Shown: positions 10,640 to 19,534 of the stretch, piece by piece | Numbering within the stretch: position 1 is the first letter of the stretch | Layout: each line of letters opens with the position of its first letter | Source of the DNA: Pelagophyceae sp. CCMP2097 | Lineage: Eukaryota; Sar; Pelagophyceae | Direction of reading: 5' to 3' | Length of the DNA: 27,927 bases | Assembly (NCBI GenBank): GCA_026770575.1 | Contig: MU657189.1 | Location: 174,130-202,056 of the forward strand | Notes under the pieces: generated by a model | The model's database searches: none | What the model was told of the DNA's origin: nothing | Seen by the model: only the letters and a program-made list of their open reading frames with translations | Position numbers and translations under genes: made by a program

Positions 10640-11397
10640 CTAGTTCGAATAGGACATCGAGCACACCACAAATGTGGCCCGGGCAATGTGAAAGAACCCT
10701 CGTGACTTGGGGTTGGCTGGGCCACGTTGCCCTTTGGGCCACGTCTCCGGCAGCTTTGGGCCCACGTTTGGGCCCGTCTCCGGCAGCTTTGGGCCCCGTC
10801 GAGAGGATACGGGGGTGGCCGGGGCCCGTCTTGCGGTCCGACTTTTGGTCCGGCAACGGCGCACGGAGGCCCCTCGTGTCTCTGGCTTCTTCAGGCTTGG
10901 CCTCACTCTTGGAACCTTTCTTTTGAACCCCGCGGGCCCCGCGGGTGAGGCGCTCTGACACCGGCGTCGCTGGACCGAGGCTTCGCCGCGAAAGAGCGCC
11001 GCCGTCCCTGCGGCAGTTTTGAATAGGGGACCCACTTCAGACGCCCCACGAAAAGAGGCCCGACGAGGCCCCATGGTCCTGAAAAGGGCCCCGTGCCTGC
11101 GAAAAGTGACGTCATCCTCTCAAGAACCGCGTCCCCACGAGGTTGTTTGCCAGACGTGGCAACGTGCCGTTTTTTCAAAAACTCAAGCGTCCATCAAACC
11201 CCCTGCTTCCGAGGTCAATCAAGCCCGGACTCAGCGTTCGTTGTGAACCCGGTCCCTTTGACCCCCGTGACGAGGTCCAAATGAACCGTCCCCCTTTTTG
11301 TCCTCTCCGGCTCCGACGACTTGGCGGATGCGAAAATGAATACAACCCAAAGGCCCCCCGCTCCGCAGCATCTTGGTGACCGGGCGCGGCGTTTCGC
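10640..11397 (-). other. Formin intron with proposed GC donor
   Basis: This 758-nt stretch lies between the UBA-like/linker exon and the KVGLP exon. The only junction I found that restores the FVRLLKVGLP motif in frame uses donor CGCCT/GCGAAA, that is GC-AG. GT alternatives further on (GTTGTA and GTATTC near 11,350) also keep phase but add unconserved residues. It contains short TTTGGGCCC and CCGGCAGC repeats at 10,730-10,800. Confidence 0.5.
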
Positions 11398-12449
11398 AGG
11401 CGTACAAAGGGCTTGAGCTGCGGATAGTCCCCGAGTGCGACGCCCTCGAGAAGCGGAATCGCCGCCGGAATCGCCGCCTCCGAGGCGGCCGCCGCCGCCG
11501 CCTCTGCCGACGCCTCTGCCGACGGAGCGCCGTCGTCTAGCGGCGCCGCCTCGGATGACGCAGACTCGGATGACGGCGCCGCCTCAGAGGGCGCTTCCGC
11601 AGACTCGGACGACGGCGCCGCCGCGGCCGAACCGGCAGACTGCGCTTTGATCGAGGCCGCTCCGTCCGACGCCGCTCCGTCCGACCCTTGCGGCGAGGCC
11701 CCTTGCGACGGGACCGCCGCCTCTCCCGACGGTCCCGCTTGAGAAGCCGCCTCCATCTGCGGCGCGACGCGTGCAAGTGCGGGTTCGACGGCCGCACCTT
11801 GCGGCTCGGACGACCGCCCGGCCTTTTCGACACACGGTGGCTGAAATGGCCCCTCCGCCTCCGCCTGGACCCTTGGTGTGGCGACCGCTCGTCTTGCGCT
11901 TGCTTCCGGCGCGGCCGATTCCGGCGCGCCTGGCGCAGCCGGCGGCACGGCCGCCGCCGCGGCTAAAACCACCGCAGCCTGGGCCGCAGCGTCCGAAACC
12001 GGAGCGGGCCCTTGCCGACTTGCCTCGGCAGCGTCGGTGGCGGGAGCGTCGGCGGAGGGCGCGGCAGTCGGCGGATCCGCGGCCTCTGCGCCAGTCGGCG
12101 ATGCGCCAGATGCAGCGGCCTCTTGCTTTGCAAGGCGCATTTCCAAGAGCGCGGGCGCTTCGAGGTGCGCGGGCGCGGGCTCGGCGAGGCGTTTTTTCTT
12201 GGGCCTGCCGAAGATGCGTGCCTGCGCCGCGGCCACCGGCTGCGCAGATTCCATGCGCTGCGGCCGCGCTTCAAAGACGTCGGCGTGGGCCTTGAGGGCG
12301 CGGGATGCGCGCTGGAGCGCCGGGAGAGCTTGAATGGCGGATTTCGCACCGGCGACGTCGTTCGCGCACAGTTGCAACGCAAACGCGGACACGCCCCCGT
12401 CAAAGCCCTGCGCCAAAAGCGAGCGCACGCAGGCCGCGTCGGCGGAAAC
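11398..12449 (-). CDS. Formin exon: UBA-like segment and Ala/Pro/Ser/Glu linker
   Basis: A long exon (1,052 nt, phase 0 in, phase 2 out) follows a CCCTCTAG acceptor. Its first 45 residues include LLAQGFDGGVSAFALQLCAN and DVAGAKSAIQAL, which fit the three-helix pattern of UBA-like modules (xMGFxxxxAxxALxxxxxDVxxAxxxL). About 280 residues of low-complexity Ala, Pro, Ser, Glu and Asp follow, with a basic patch GRPKKKRLAEP. It closes with LEGVALGDYPQLKPFVRL, the first half of the motif completed in the next exon. The open frame continues past the proposed donor but loses coding character. The UBA reading rests on pattern only. The linker would place FH2 on a long flexible tether where an FH1 is normally found. 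Confidence 0.68.
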
Positions 12450-12535
12450 CTAGAGGGTCCGCCGAAATGGCCCGGAGGTTTGACGACGCCAAGTCCGTCG
12501 GACGAGTGTCCCACCCGCCCCAGACCACCACGCAC

Positions 12536-12649
12536 CGCGTGATACGCCGAAATCACGGCCAGGCCGCGGTCCTCGGCGTCGCCTTGGTCGCGCGGCAGCT
12601 CGGGGGCGGGGGCGTCGGCATCGTCGGCGTCGTCGGCGTAGCGGAGGGC
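12536..12649 (-). CDS. Formin exon, acidic spacer after C2
   Basis: The exon has 114 nt, phase 0 at both ends, between a GTACTAG acceptor and a GTGCGT donor. It encodes ALRYADDADDADAPAPELPR then DQGDAEDRGLAVISAYHA. The next intron is only 86 nt (12,535-12,450) and ends CTCTAG. The acidic stretch follows directly on the last strand of the C2 domain (14,615), and the helical AVISAYHA leads into the UBA-like region. There is no domain match of its own. Support is from splice signals, phase and strong third-position GC. Confidence 0.55.
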
Positions 12650-14614
12650 CTAGTACTCGTCGTAAACACACTCGACGTCAACACTCGACGTCAACACACT
12701 CTACACGCGGGTATCTTGCAAGAAACCCTGCGTGGGGGCTTGAGAGGGCCCTTGAAAGAGGCCGGGCAAATGAACGCGCAGAGGCCTTGCGAGTGACCGC
12801 CAAAGAGGCCTTGCAGGGGCCCGTCCGGAGGGCTCCTCAAGGCCCTCGTACCGTCCTCTCTCCACTGCCCTTTGCACGGTCCCTTCTTGGCAGGCCTTTG
12901 AGGCTTCTCGAGGCGGGCCCAAAGAGCGACGGCCCTCGAAGAGACGGCCCCTCGCAAGGTCCTTTGGAGGCCCGTCTTTCGAAACGGGCCCAAAGACTCG
13001 GAGGCGGTCCCTCTCTCACAAAGGATCGGCGGGCCCTCTCGGTCCTCATGGAGTCCCTCCGTACGGTCGTTTGAGGCGGGCCATGTAGAGGCGGGCCACG
13101 GCCCCTTTGGACAAGGCCTCGATATGCGGTCCCTAGGCCTTTGAGACGGGCCCTCGAGACGGGCCTCTCACGAGGCGGTCTTTGAGAGGCGGTCTTACTC
13201 TCAACGACGGGCCCTCTCTCCAGCCCCTCTGAACGGCCCCTCTCTCCGGCCCCTCGCGGTCCCTCTGCAGCCCCGCTCTACACCTCCAGCGAACCCCCGA
13301 GACGGCCCCTCTCCAAGGACGGGCCACGTCTCGAAATCGAATTCTGGCACGGGTGGATTAGACGGACGGTCCCTCGAGACGGTTCTTGGACAGCTTCTCG
13401 CCCTCAAGGCGGACCCCTCGAGACGGGCCCTTGAGACAGGGAGCCTCCCGGAAAAGTGGTCGCCGAAAGGGTCGCAGTTGAAAGTTTCAAGATGCAGCTC
13501 GAAACGTTCAAATTTCAGAGTCCATTGGACTCTTCATTTGTCAGAGTCCATAGTCCGATGGACTCTGAAAAATGAACGTCTCTGAATCACCCAGAGGCTC
13601 CCTGCGCGAGCCTGAATGGTGGCAAGTGACCGCCAAAGAGGCCTTGCAGGGGCCCGCCGGAGCTTTTCAAGGGCAAGAGGCCTTGCAAGGGACCGTGCAG
13701 AGGCCTTGACCGCGAAAAGAGGCCTTGAAGGGGCCCACCCGGAGAGCCATATGTGCCCTCGGTTTTTTTTGAGCGGCCAAACCCAACTTCAAAGGGCCGG
13801 GTTCCGGTTTGGGCCAGACCCACTCCTCCAGACGCGTCGGCCTGAAGACGCGCAAACCCAGCAAAGCAGACCCGCGGGTTGAAAAAAACGAACCCGTCGT
13901 TGCTCCGTCGACCAATGGCCCGGGGCCATGTGCGTCGCCGACCCAAGGGTCGAGAAAGGGCCATTGGCGCAGGCGAGGAACCGCTGGTCTTCGATGACGG
14001 CCTTCTCGAGGGGCCTTTTTGAGGGGCCTTTTTGAGGGGCCTTTTTGAGGGGCCTTTTCGAGGGGCCTTCTCGAGGGGCCTTTTCGAGGGGCCTTCTCGA
14101 GGGGCCTCTGGCACAGTCGGGGCCCCACGGCCTCAACGGCCCTCTGGGATCGAGGGGGGCATGGTCTTCGATAGTCGAGGCAGCCCGATGACTGGACGAA
14201 AGCATAGGGACCTCGACGAACCCACAGGTCCCTTGTACGTCTTCGAGGGGCCCCTGGCGGCCGGGCCCGCGGTTCCGGCGGCTTCTGAGCTCCCAGGGGA
14301 CCTCTCGAAGGGAGCCCGGCAGTGGCAGAGGGACCTCACGGAGGCCCCGTGGCGTAGAATCCCGGGGGCTTGGCGGCCCCGTGGCGTCGATGGCATGTGG
14401 GCCACGGCGCAGTCGAGGGATCCATGGAATCGGCGTACTGGACCACGCCATGGGGTCCACGGCAGTCGAGGGCCCCGGTCTTTCGACGGCGGAATGGGAT
14501 GGAGCAAGTTTTCCTCGAGGCGCGTACCCCGCGTTGAGCGCAGCCCCGCCGCAGGTTGCGCACTTTGGCTTCAAAGGCCCATCGAGACGCCCAAAAGACC
14601 CCAGATCGACTGAC
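12650..14614 (-). repeat. Formin intron of 2.0 kb with GAGGGGCC 13-mers
   Basis: The GT-AG intron has donor GTCAGT at 14,614. Between 14,003 and 14,106 lie about eight head-to-tail 13-nt units of GAGGGGCCTTTTT and GAGGGGCCTTCTC. The part at 13,080-13,440 carries looser CGGGCCCTCGAGA units, some in the opposite orientation. A less repetitive island at 13,450-13,610 contains a hairpin. No exon was recognised, and phases on both sides agree without one. Confidence 0.65.
13542..13567. repeat. Inverted repeat, 10-bp stem
   Basis: CAGAGTCCAT and ATGGACTCTG are perfect reverse complements separated by six bases (AGTCCG). A further CAGAGTCCAT copy lies at 13,516-13,525. The island is embedded in repeat-filled intron and differs from it in composition, so it may be a remnant of a small inserted element. 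Confidence 0.8.
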
Positions 14615-14666
14615 CATGCGGATGCGAAAGTCGTTGCCCGAGTCGGCATCGAGGGCGGCCTTGTAC
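14615..14666 (-). CDS. Formin C2 domain, last strand
   Basis: A 52-nt exon follows a GCGTAG acceptor and ends at a GTCAGT donor. It encodes YKAALDADSGNDFRIRM. In PTEN-type C2 domains the final part reads roughly DVDxxxxYxxxxDxDFxVxLxF. Joining NDVDIHPA from 17,801 to YKAALD here recreates that block. This requires phase 2, which the upstream exon supplies only with a GC donor. The exit phase is 0, matching the next exon at 12,649. The exon is a tiny coding island in a repeat-rich region of more than 5 kb. Confidence 0.62.
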
Positions 14667-17600
14667 CTACGCGTCGCCGAATTTGGCGCCGAATTTGGGC
14701 CCTCTTCAAGTCGGCGGGCCCGAGGATCCAGGAAGAGACAAAGAGCTGCATCTCTGCAAGGCCGCCCCCCGAAATTGTGTCGTGCCCCCGCACATTTGGA
14801 ATGGCGCCCGCGTGCAAACGGCCACGGCTCCCGAGCCGCCGCAAAGGGGTCGCATACCAACCCATACGTCTTGGATCCCGTGCGGCTGTTCAGGACCTTT
14901 CAATGCCCGTACGAATTCCCCGGTACCAGGGCTCCTGGATTCCCACGACGGGTCTTGGAACGGCCCCTGCGTTCGGCCTCGTTGCGTGGGGACCGGGTAC
15001 GAGTTTGGAGGGCCTCGTAGGGAACCGCCTCGATAGGAGCCAAGGCCCTCGGACCGCACTTTAGACCCGTTGAAGAGGCACTTTAGACCCGTTGAAGGGG
15101 CCACAAAGACGCCGAGGGGCCTTGCTTCGGGCCGCGCGAGAGCCCGCGCGAGGCACCTTGCGAGGGGCCTCCCAACGGGTCCGAAGCGAGGGCGCCGCTG
15201 CTTCGGCCCCGCGTTTCAAAGGTATCTCCGGCCTCGAGCAACACGCGGGGGGCCTCGCCAGGGCCCGTCTCGAGGGGCCTTTTTTGAAAAGGGGCCTTTT
15301 TGAAAAGGGCGACGTCGCCGGAGGGGGGGCCCATACGGAGGCTTGCCCGACGCAGCAAACTCGGGAGCCCGCCTCTTCGACTCGGGCGCTCTCCCGGCTG
15401 CGCTGCTCCGGTTCGAGGCGATAGGGCGCTCTCCCAAAGGACCTTTTTGGGGGGGGCCCCTATCTCGCCTTTAGGCTCGAGGGCCGTTTTGGAGACCGTT
15501 TTGGAGACCGCCACTCTGGCCGAATTCGTCATTGCCGTCGACTGCCAAGAAGGATTCCCCTGCGAGGCCGTTGAAGAGGACCGTCTTTGGGCCGCTTCGA
15601 GGACCCTTGTCGAGGACCCTTGTCGGGGACCCTCGTCGGGGACCCTTGTCGGGGACCCTCGTCGGAAGACCCTTGTCGGGGACTGTATCAAGGCCGTCAA
15701 GAAGGCAAGGTCCGTTGAAGAGGCCGTCGAGTTTGGATTGAGGCCCGTTGAAGCGGAGACCTCCGGGCCGTCTTGGGACTGGGCCGTCTCCAAGACTTTT
15801 GTCGAAGACTTTTCAAAGACCAAACGAGACGGCACCGTGAGGACAGTCCCATTCGGACAGTCGCGAGGCCGCCGGTTCGGCCGCTGTCGTCGCCGAGGCG
15901 CCTTGTTGCCTTTGGCCGTCGAGTCGGACTGCCTTGGAAGGACTGCCTTGATGGACTTTTTGGGGCCCTTGATGGACTTTCTCTACCGACGTTGAGAGGG
16001 CCGTTTGAGAGGGCCGTTTGAGAGGGCCGTTTGAGAGGGCCGTTGGAGAAAGCCGTCTTCAAGGGCCGTCTACGATGACGCCTTGCCATCGCCTCGCGCC
16101 CGTTTCATTGATATGCGGCGGCATGAGCCCGAAGGGGTGCATCCCGGAGCGTCGCGCGCAGCACGGCGGATGACGCTGCGTCGCCGTCGTTGTTCTTCGG
16201 ACAGAGGGGCCTTTGGGCAAGGGTCCCCGACAAGGGTCCCCGACAGAGGGCCTGGGATAATTGGGACAGAGGGGCCGCACAAGGACCGCATTCGGGGCCG
16301 TTGGGCAAGGGGCCGTTGGGCGAGGGGCCCGAAGATCGGTGGACCCCCCGGAGGCCGTTGCGGAGGTCCGCCTCCGTCGCCGTCTACCGAGGAAACGCTC
16401 TATACGGGGCCCTTCTCGGGGGATTCTCCAGCGGGGCAAATCGAGTGACCCTCTCTCTCCTCAAAGAGCGACCTCGTCGAGAGGGGCGGTCCGGCGAGGC
16501 CATTCCATTCGGAGACGCCGCCCAGGAACCTCCCAGAGGGACCGTCTCCAAGGGCCTTGCAGAAAGGGGCTGTCGAAAGGGACCGTTTCGAGGAGACGGA
16601 AGAGTGTCTGTGCAGAAGGGACCGTCCATCGAGGGCATCGAGGGACCGTCCATCGAGACCGTCCAAAGGAGCTGCGCAGAGGGACCAACCAGAGAGGCCG
16701 TTCAACAGGCCCGTCTCGATGGACCGTCCAGAGGGCCCGTCCAGAGGGACCGTCTCGATGGCCCGTCCAGAGAGACTGTCCAGAGGGCCCGTCCAGAGGG
16801 CCCGTCTCGATGGACCGTCCAGAGAGACCGCCCAGAGGGCCCGTCCAGAGGGGCCGTCTCGATGGGCCGTCCAGAGAGACTGTCCAGAGGGCCCGTCCAG
16901 AGAGACTGTCCAGAGGGCCCGTCCAGAGAGACTGTCCAGAGGGCCCGTCCAGAGGGCCGTGGAGGAGAGAGGCCTCGAAGAAAGGCCGTCTATCGAGGGA
17001 CTGTCTTCGAGGGGTCCAGAAAGGCCGTCCAGAAAGGCCGTCTTCGAGGTCCCGTGCAGCTTGCATTGGGGCTTGCCCTCTCGGATTTGGTCGCCCCAGC
17101 GGGACGGTCCGGGTTTTCCCGTCGCAAAGGAAGCGTGCGCCACGGTTGGAAAGGGCGGTTGAAAAGGGCGCGTCGCCGAGCACCGGGTCCGCCCGAGCCG
17201 GGACTTGTGGCCCAAAGGCCGAAGCGTCGGGCCTTTCCGAGGGGCGTCCTCCGCACTCTTAGAGGCAAGTGCGGACTTGATTGGGCGGTTGAAAGAGGCC
17301 GTTTTGCCCAAAGATGGGCCGACGCCACCGTGGACCCAAAGAAGGGGCCCGTCCTCGGAGCTTTTCCACGGACCCGTTTCAAGGATGCGTCGACCCGAGG
17401 TAGAGAGGGGCCCGCGTCGGGAGGCGGCCCTCGGCACCCGCGTCTCGAGCGACCCGCGCCATCGGGGCCCCTTGTCGAGGGATCCGTCCTCTCGGGGGAC
17501 CGGAGTAAGGGGGCCGCGGAGAGAGGGCCTTCGAGGGAGACTCAAGGGGCCGTCTTCGTATGGGGGCCCTTTGGGAGAGGGGTCCATCGACTTTGGAGCC

Positions 17601-17800
17601 GTCTCAAGGGGCCCTCAAGAGGGACCGCATTCCGAGCGTCGTTTCGGGCCCGCTGTTCAAGGACCGTCTCGGGGGCGCGTTGCCATTCTGAGAGGAGAGG
17701 GGCCGAGGCGAAGGCACCCCAATTGGCGTCGTGCGCCGGCCTCGGGACGCCCCGCCCCGCGACGTTTCCGGCGCAGGGCGCTTCCGGCGCAGGGCAGTGC
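14667..17800 (-). repeat. Formin intron of 3.1 kb splitting the C2 domain
   Basis: The proposed GC-AG intron (donor GCACTG at 17,800, acceptor GTAG at 14,667) is 3,134 nt. It includes GTCGGGGACCCTT 13-mers (15,599-15,680), GAGGGCCGTTTGA 13-mers (15,990-16,045) and a large field at 16,690-16,965. A stretch at 16,105-16,195 (minus) shows some coding character but was not accepted as an exon. The very long open frames crossing this region on both strands are repeat translations. Confidence 0.55.
16690..16965 (+). repeat. 13-nt minisatellite field
   Basis: There are about twenty consecutive 13-nt units of three related types: CCCGTCCAGAGGG, ACCGTCTCGATGG and ACTGTCCAGAGAG. Because 13 is not a multiple of 3, three units give a 13-residue protein-level repeat in every frame (for example GPSRGPVQRDRLD). 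This explains the long spurious open frames over this region. Confidence 0.93.
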
Positions 17801-17970
17801 GCCGGATGGATGTCCACGTCGTTCTTCCGCACGTCGATGGCGCCGTCGCAGAGAAAGGCCGAGGAAGCGACGTAGCGCAGAATCACCGCCGTCGCACAGT
17901 CGCGGTCCAAGACAGCGCCGTGCGAGCCGCCGAAGCGCAGCAGCAGAGCGAAGTCGCCTCGGATGACCAC
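17801..17970 (-). CDS. Formin PTEN-type C2 domain, central exon
   Basis: This 170-nt exon encodes VVIRGDFALLLRFGGSHGAV, then ILRYVASSAFLCDGAIDV and RKNDVDIHP. It matches the central C2 block of formins and PTEN (GDFxLLxRF....VLxRYxxSTxFLxxGxLxVxxxDVD). This domain normally attaches the adjacent phosphatase-like domain to membranes. It starts phase 0 after CCTAG; an in-frame TAG directly upstream rules out an earlier start. It ends at ..CATCCGGC/GCACTG, a GC donor chosen because it restores the C2 end in the next exon. The first 16 nt of the exon are duplicated just upstream of the acceptor. Confidence 0.78.
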
Positions 17971-18098
17971 CTAGGCCTCGGATGACCACCGAGTTTTCGA
18001 CACTGCAAACGTTCAAAAATTTCAAAAAAATCAAAAAAATTTCTTTTTTCAAAAAATTTCAAATTTTTCTAAATTTTCTAAAGCGCCGGTCCAAGTGC
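17971..18098 (-). other. Short AT-rich intron with flanking 8-nt repeat
   Basis: A 128-nt intron very rich in A and T (runs such as GAAATTTTTTGAAAAAAG, minus sense) separates two C2 exons that must be joined. There is no GT anywhere near the upstream exon end; the best donors are GC (AAC/GCACTT at 18,098 or CCG/GCGCTT at 18,086). The 8-mer TCGAAAAC (minus sense) occurs at the upstream exon edge (18,106-18,099) and again at 18,000-17,993, bracketing the AT-rich part. The acceptor CTAG is flanked by a 16-nt tandem copy of the exon start (plus sense 17,956-17,971 and 17,975-17,990). Confidence 0.6.
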
Positions 18099-18240
18099 GT
18101 TTTCGATGGGGTAAAACGCCTCGTCGCCGTCCCACTCGACGGCTGAGTTGTCCGAGGACCACTGCTCTAAATGTTTCGGCCGAGCGACGTCCAAGACGGG
18201 AGCGTCGGAGAGCGGCAGGCCGCGCACGGAAACGCCCAGC
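18099..18240 (-). CDS. Formin PTEN-type C2 domain, first exon
   Basis: It encodes LGVSVRGLPLSDAPVLDV, ARPKHLEQWSSDNSAVEW and DGDEAFYPIEN. These are the first strands of a PTEN-type C2 domain, which typically begin LxLxxIxLxGVPxxxxxxxxP and lead to GDF in the next exon. The chosen start follows ACTCTAG (phase 2). Two other starts are possible: 18,251 after CCAAG (phase 0) and 18,256 after CCCAG (phase 1), each with a compatible donor in the previous exon. The frame runs into TAG at 18,078 if unspliced, so a GC donor at 18,098 or 18,086 is proposed. Domain continuity with 17,970 is the main support. Confidence 0.68.
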
Positions 18241-19201
18241 CTAGAGTCGCACTTGGCTGGGTTTCCGAGACGAAAAACTCGGAAGCCCCGACGGGCCAAA
18301 AGAGCGGCGTGGGGCCGATGGAGACTGTTCAGGGGCCGTCGTCGAAAGAGGGCCGTCGTCCAGGACCGTCCTCCAGGTGTCGTCCAAAGGGCCCCTCGTG
18401 AGGGCCAGCCCGTCTCCCGGGACCTTCTCGACGACGTCGGATAGTCCGCCGTTCGAAAAACCCAACGGACCCGCAAACCCAACGGACCCCCCGACGCGGC
18501 CTTTTTTGGACGCGAGGTCCAAGGCCCCCTCTCTCGGACCGCATTCGGGGTCGTAAATAGGAAACTTTCGGCATCGTCTATTCGGCACCGAACTTGGTCC
18601 AAAGCAACCGCCTCCGGGTCTCCGGGGCCGCCTCCGGGCCGCCTCCGGGCCCGCCTCCGGGGCCGTCGTTGCCGTCTCCGGGACCGTCTCCCCGTCTTTC
18701 TCGAGAGGCCGTCCCGAGGCGCCCTCGAGAAGTGGCCAGAAAGACCCGCCCACAAGAGGCCTTGTCGGGGCCGTCCAAAGGCCCCGTTTCAACGGTCCGT
18801 TTCAACGGCGCCCTGCGAAAGGGGCCGCCCCGAATCTCCCGGGGCCCGTTTCGAGGTGTCCTCAACAAGGCGCGAAGAAGGGCCCGGCGTGCCAACCCAC
18901 CCGACCGCCCCGCTCGACGGACAGATAGGAAAACCGGCCACCGGTCGTTTTCCATGCGTCGCTCCGGCTTCCCCCGGACGCCGCCCGCGCAGTTGCAAAG
19001 GCCGCCCATTCGGAAGCGCGCGCGCCTAGCCGCCGCGTGAACGCGCAGGGGCGATGGATTCCGCGAGGCAAAGGCGTAGCAAGGCCCCTGTCGCACGTCT
19101 GGCCCGGATTCGCCAATCACTCAGCGCCGATCACTCAACGGCACCACTCAACGGCATCACTCAACGGCATCACTCAACGGCATCCCTCAACGGCCAGACG
19201 C
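18241..19201 (-). repeat. Intron between PTEN-like and C2 domains
   Basis: About 0.96 kb. Near the donor it contains five or so 13-nt units of CTCAACGGCATCA (plus sense 19,128-19,196). The middle holds GCCTCCGGGCC and CCGTCTCC repeats at 18,610-18,690. No exon was recognised. Exact borders depend on which of three phase-compatible donor/acceptor pairs is used. Confidence 0.6.
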
Positions 19202-19353
19202 ACTTCGACGGCAAAGTCGACGTGCCGCAGCGCTCTTCCGAACGACGGCGGCAGGCGCTGCAGGGCGAAGGCGGCCGGGGCTTGGGTCAGGCTCAGCCAC
19301 TTTTCGTACCCTTCCGAGCCGCAGTCGCACGACGCAGAAACGCCGTCCGAGAC
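19202..19353 (-). CDS. Formin PTEN-like domain, C-terminal exon
   Basis: It starts phase 0 after GCGCAG and encodes VSDGVSASCDCGSEGYEKWL, SLTQAPAAFALQRL and PPSFGRALRHVDFAVE. The last part aligns with the end of PTEN-like domains, where a motif close to PSQRRYVxYF closes the fold; here it is PPSFGRALRHV. The preceding intron is only 73 nt with a textbook donor GTAAGC. The exit is uncertain: GAA/GTGCGT (phase 0), GTGC/GTCTGG (phase 1) or GT/GCGTCT (phase 2, GC donor, used here because it fits the CTAG acceptor of the C2 exon). Confidence 0.68.
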
Positions 19354-19426
19354 CTGCGCTTGCGTTGGAGCTTGGGGTCGCCACGCGCGAGAGATTTCGA
19401 TCTGTCTCCCCCCGCTTGCCGCTTAC

Positions 19427-19534
19427 CGCGGCGGCAACGCGGAGGGCGAGGGCGCACGCCATGCCGACTCTGCCTCGGTCGCCCGAGCCGTCGAGGAACA
19501 CGACGGCGGCATCGGAGCGAAGGGCAAGCCAAGC
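19427..19534 (-). CDS. Formin PTEN-like domain, degenerate P-loop exon
   Basis: A 108-nt exon, phase 0 at both ends, lies between AAATAG and GTAAGC. It encodes AWLALRSDAAVVFLDGSGDR followed by GRVGMACALALRVAAA. This is the core of a PTEN/tyrosine-phosphatase fold: WLxxxxxNVVVxHCxxGxGRTGxxxxxxLxxx. The catalytic HC is missing; the loop reads LDGSGDRGRVG and has no cysteine, so phosphatase activity is not expected. Formins with PTEN-like N-termini are known from plants and protists and often lack activity, acting instead as membrane-binding modules. The P-loop equivalent, the preceding buried strand VVFL and the following helix are all visible. Confidence 0.8.

Noticed and set aside
11175..11397. 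Continuation of the Ala-rich formin exon beyond 11,398
   Set aside because: The frame stays open but loses the codon bias, and the KVGLP motif is restored only if splicing occurs at or near 11,398.
16105..16195. Possible minus-strand exon encoding DGDAASSAVLRATLRDAPLR and a stop
   Set aside because: It looks partly coding, but it would end the C2 domain prematurely, has no suitable donor, and phase joins the flanking C2 exons without it.
16190..17875. Plus-strand open frame of 561 codons
   Set aside because: It reads through 13-nt satellites and the antisense of C2-side intron; composition is Arg/Gly/Pro repeat and there is no domain or splice support.
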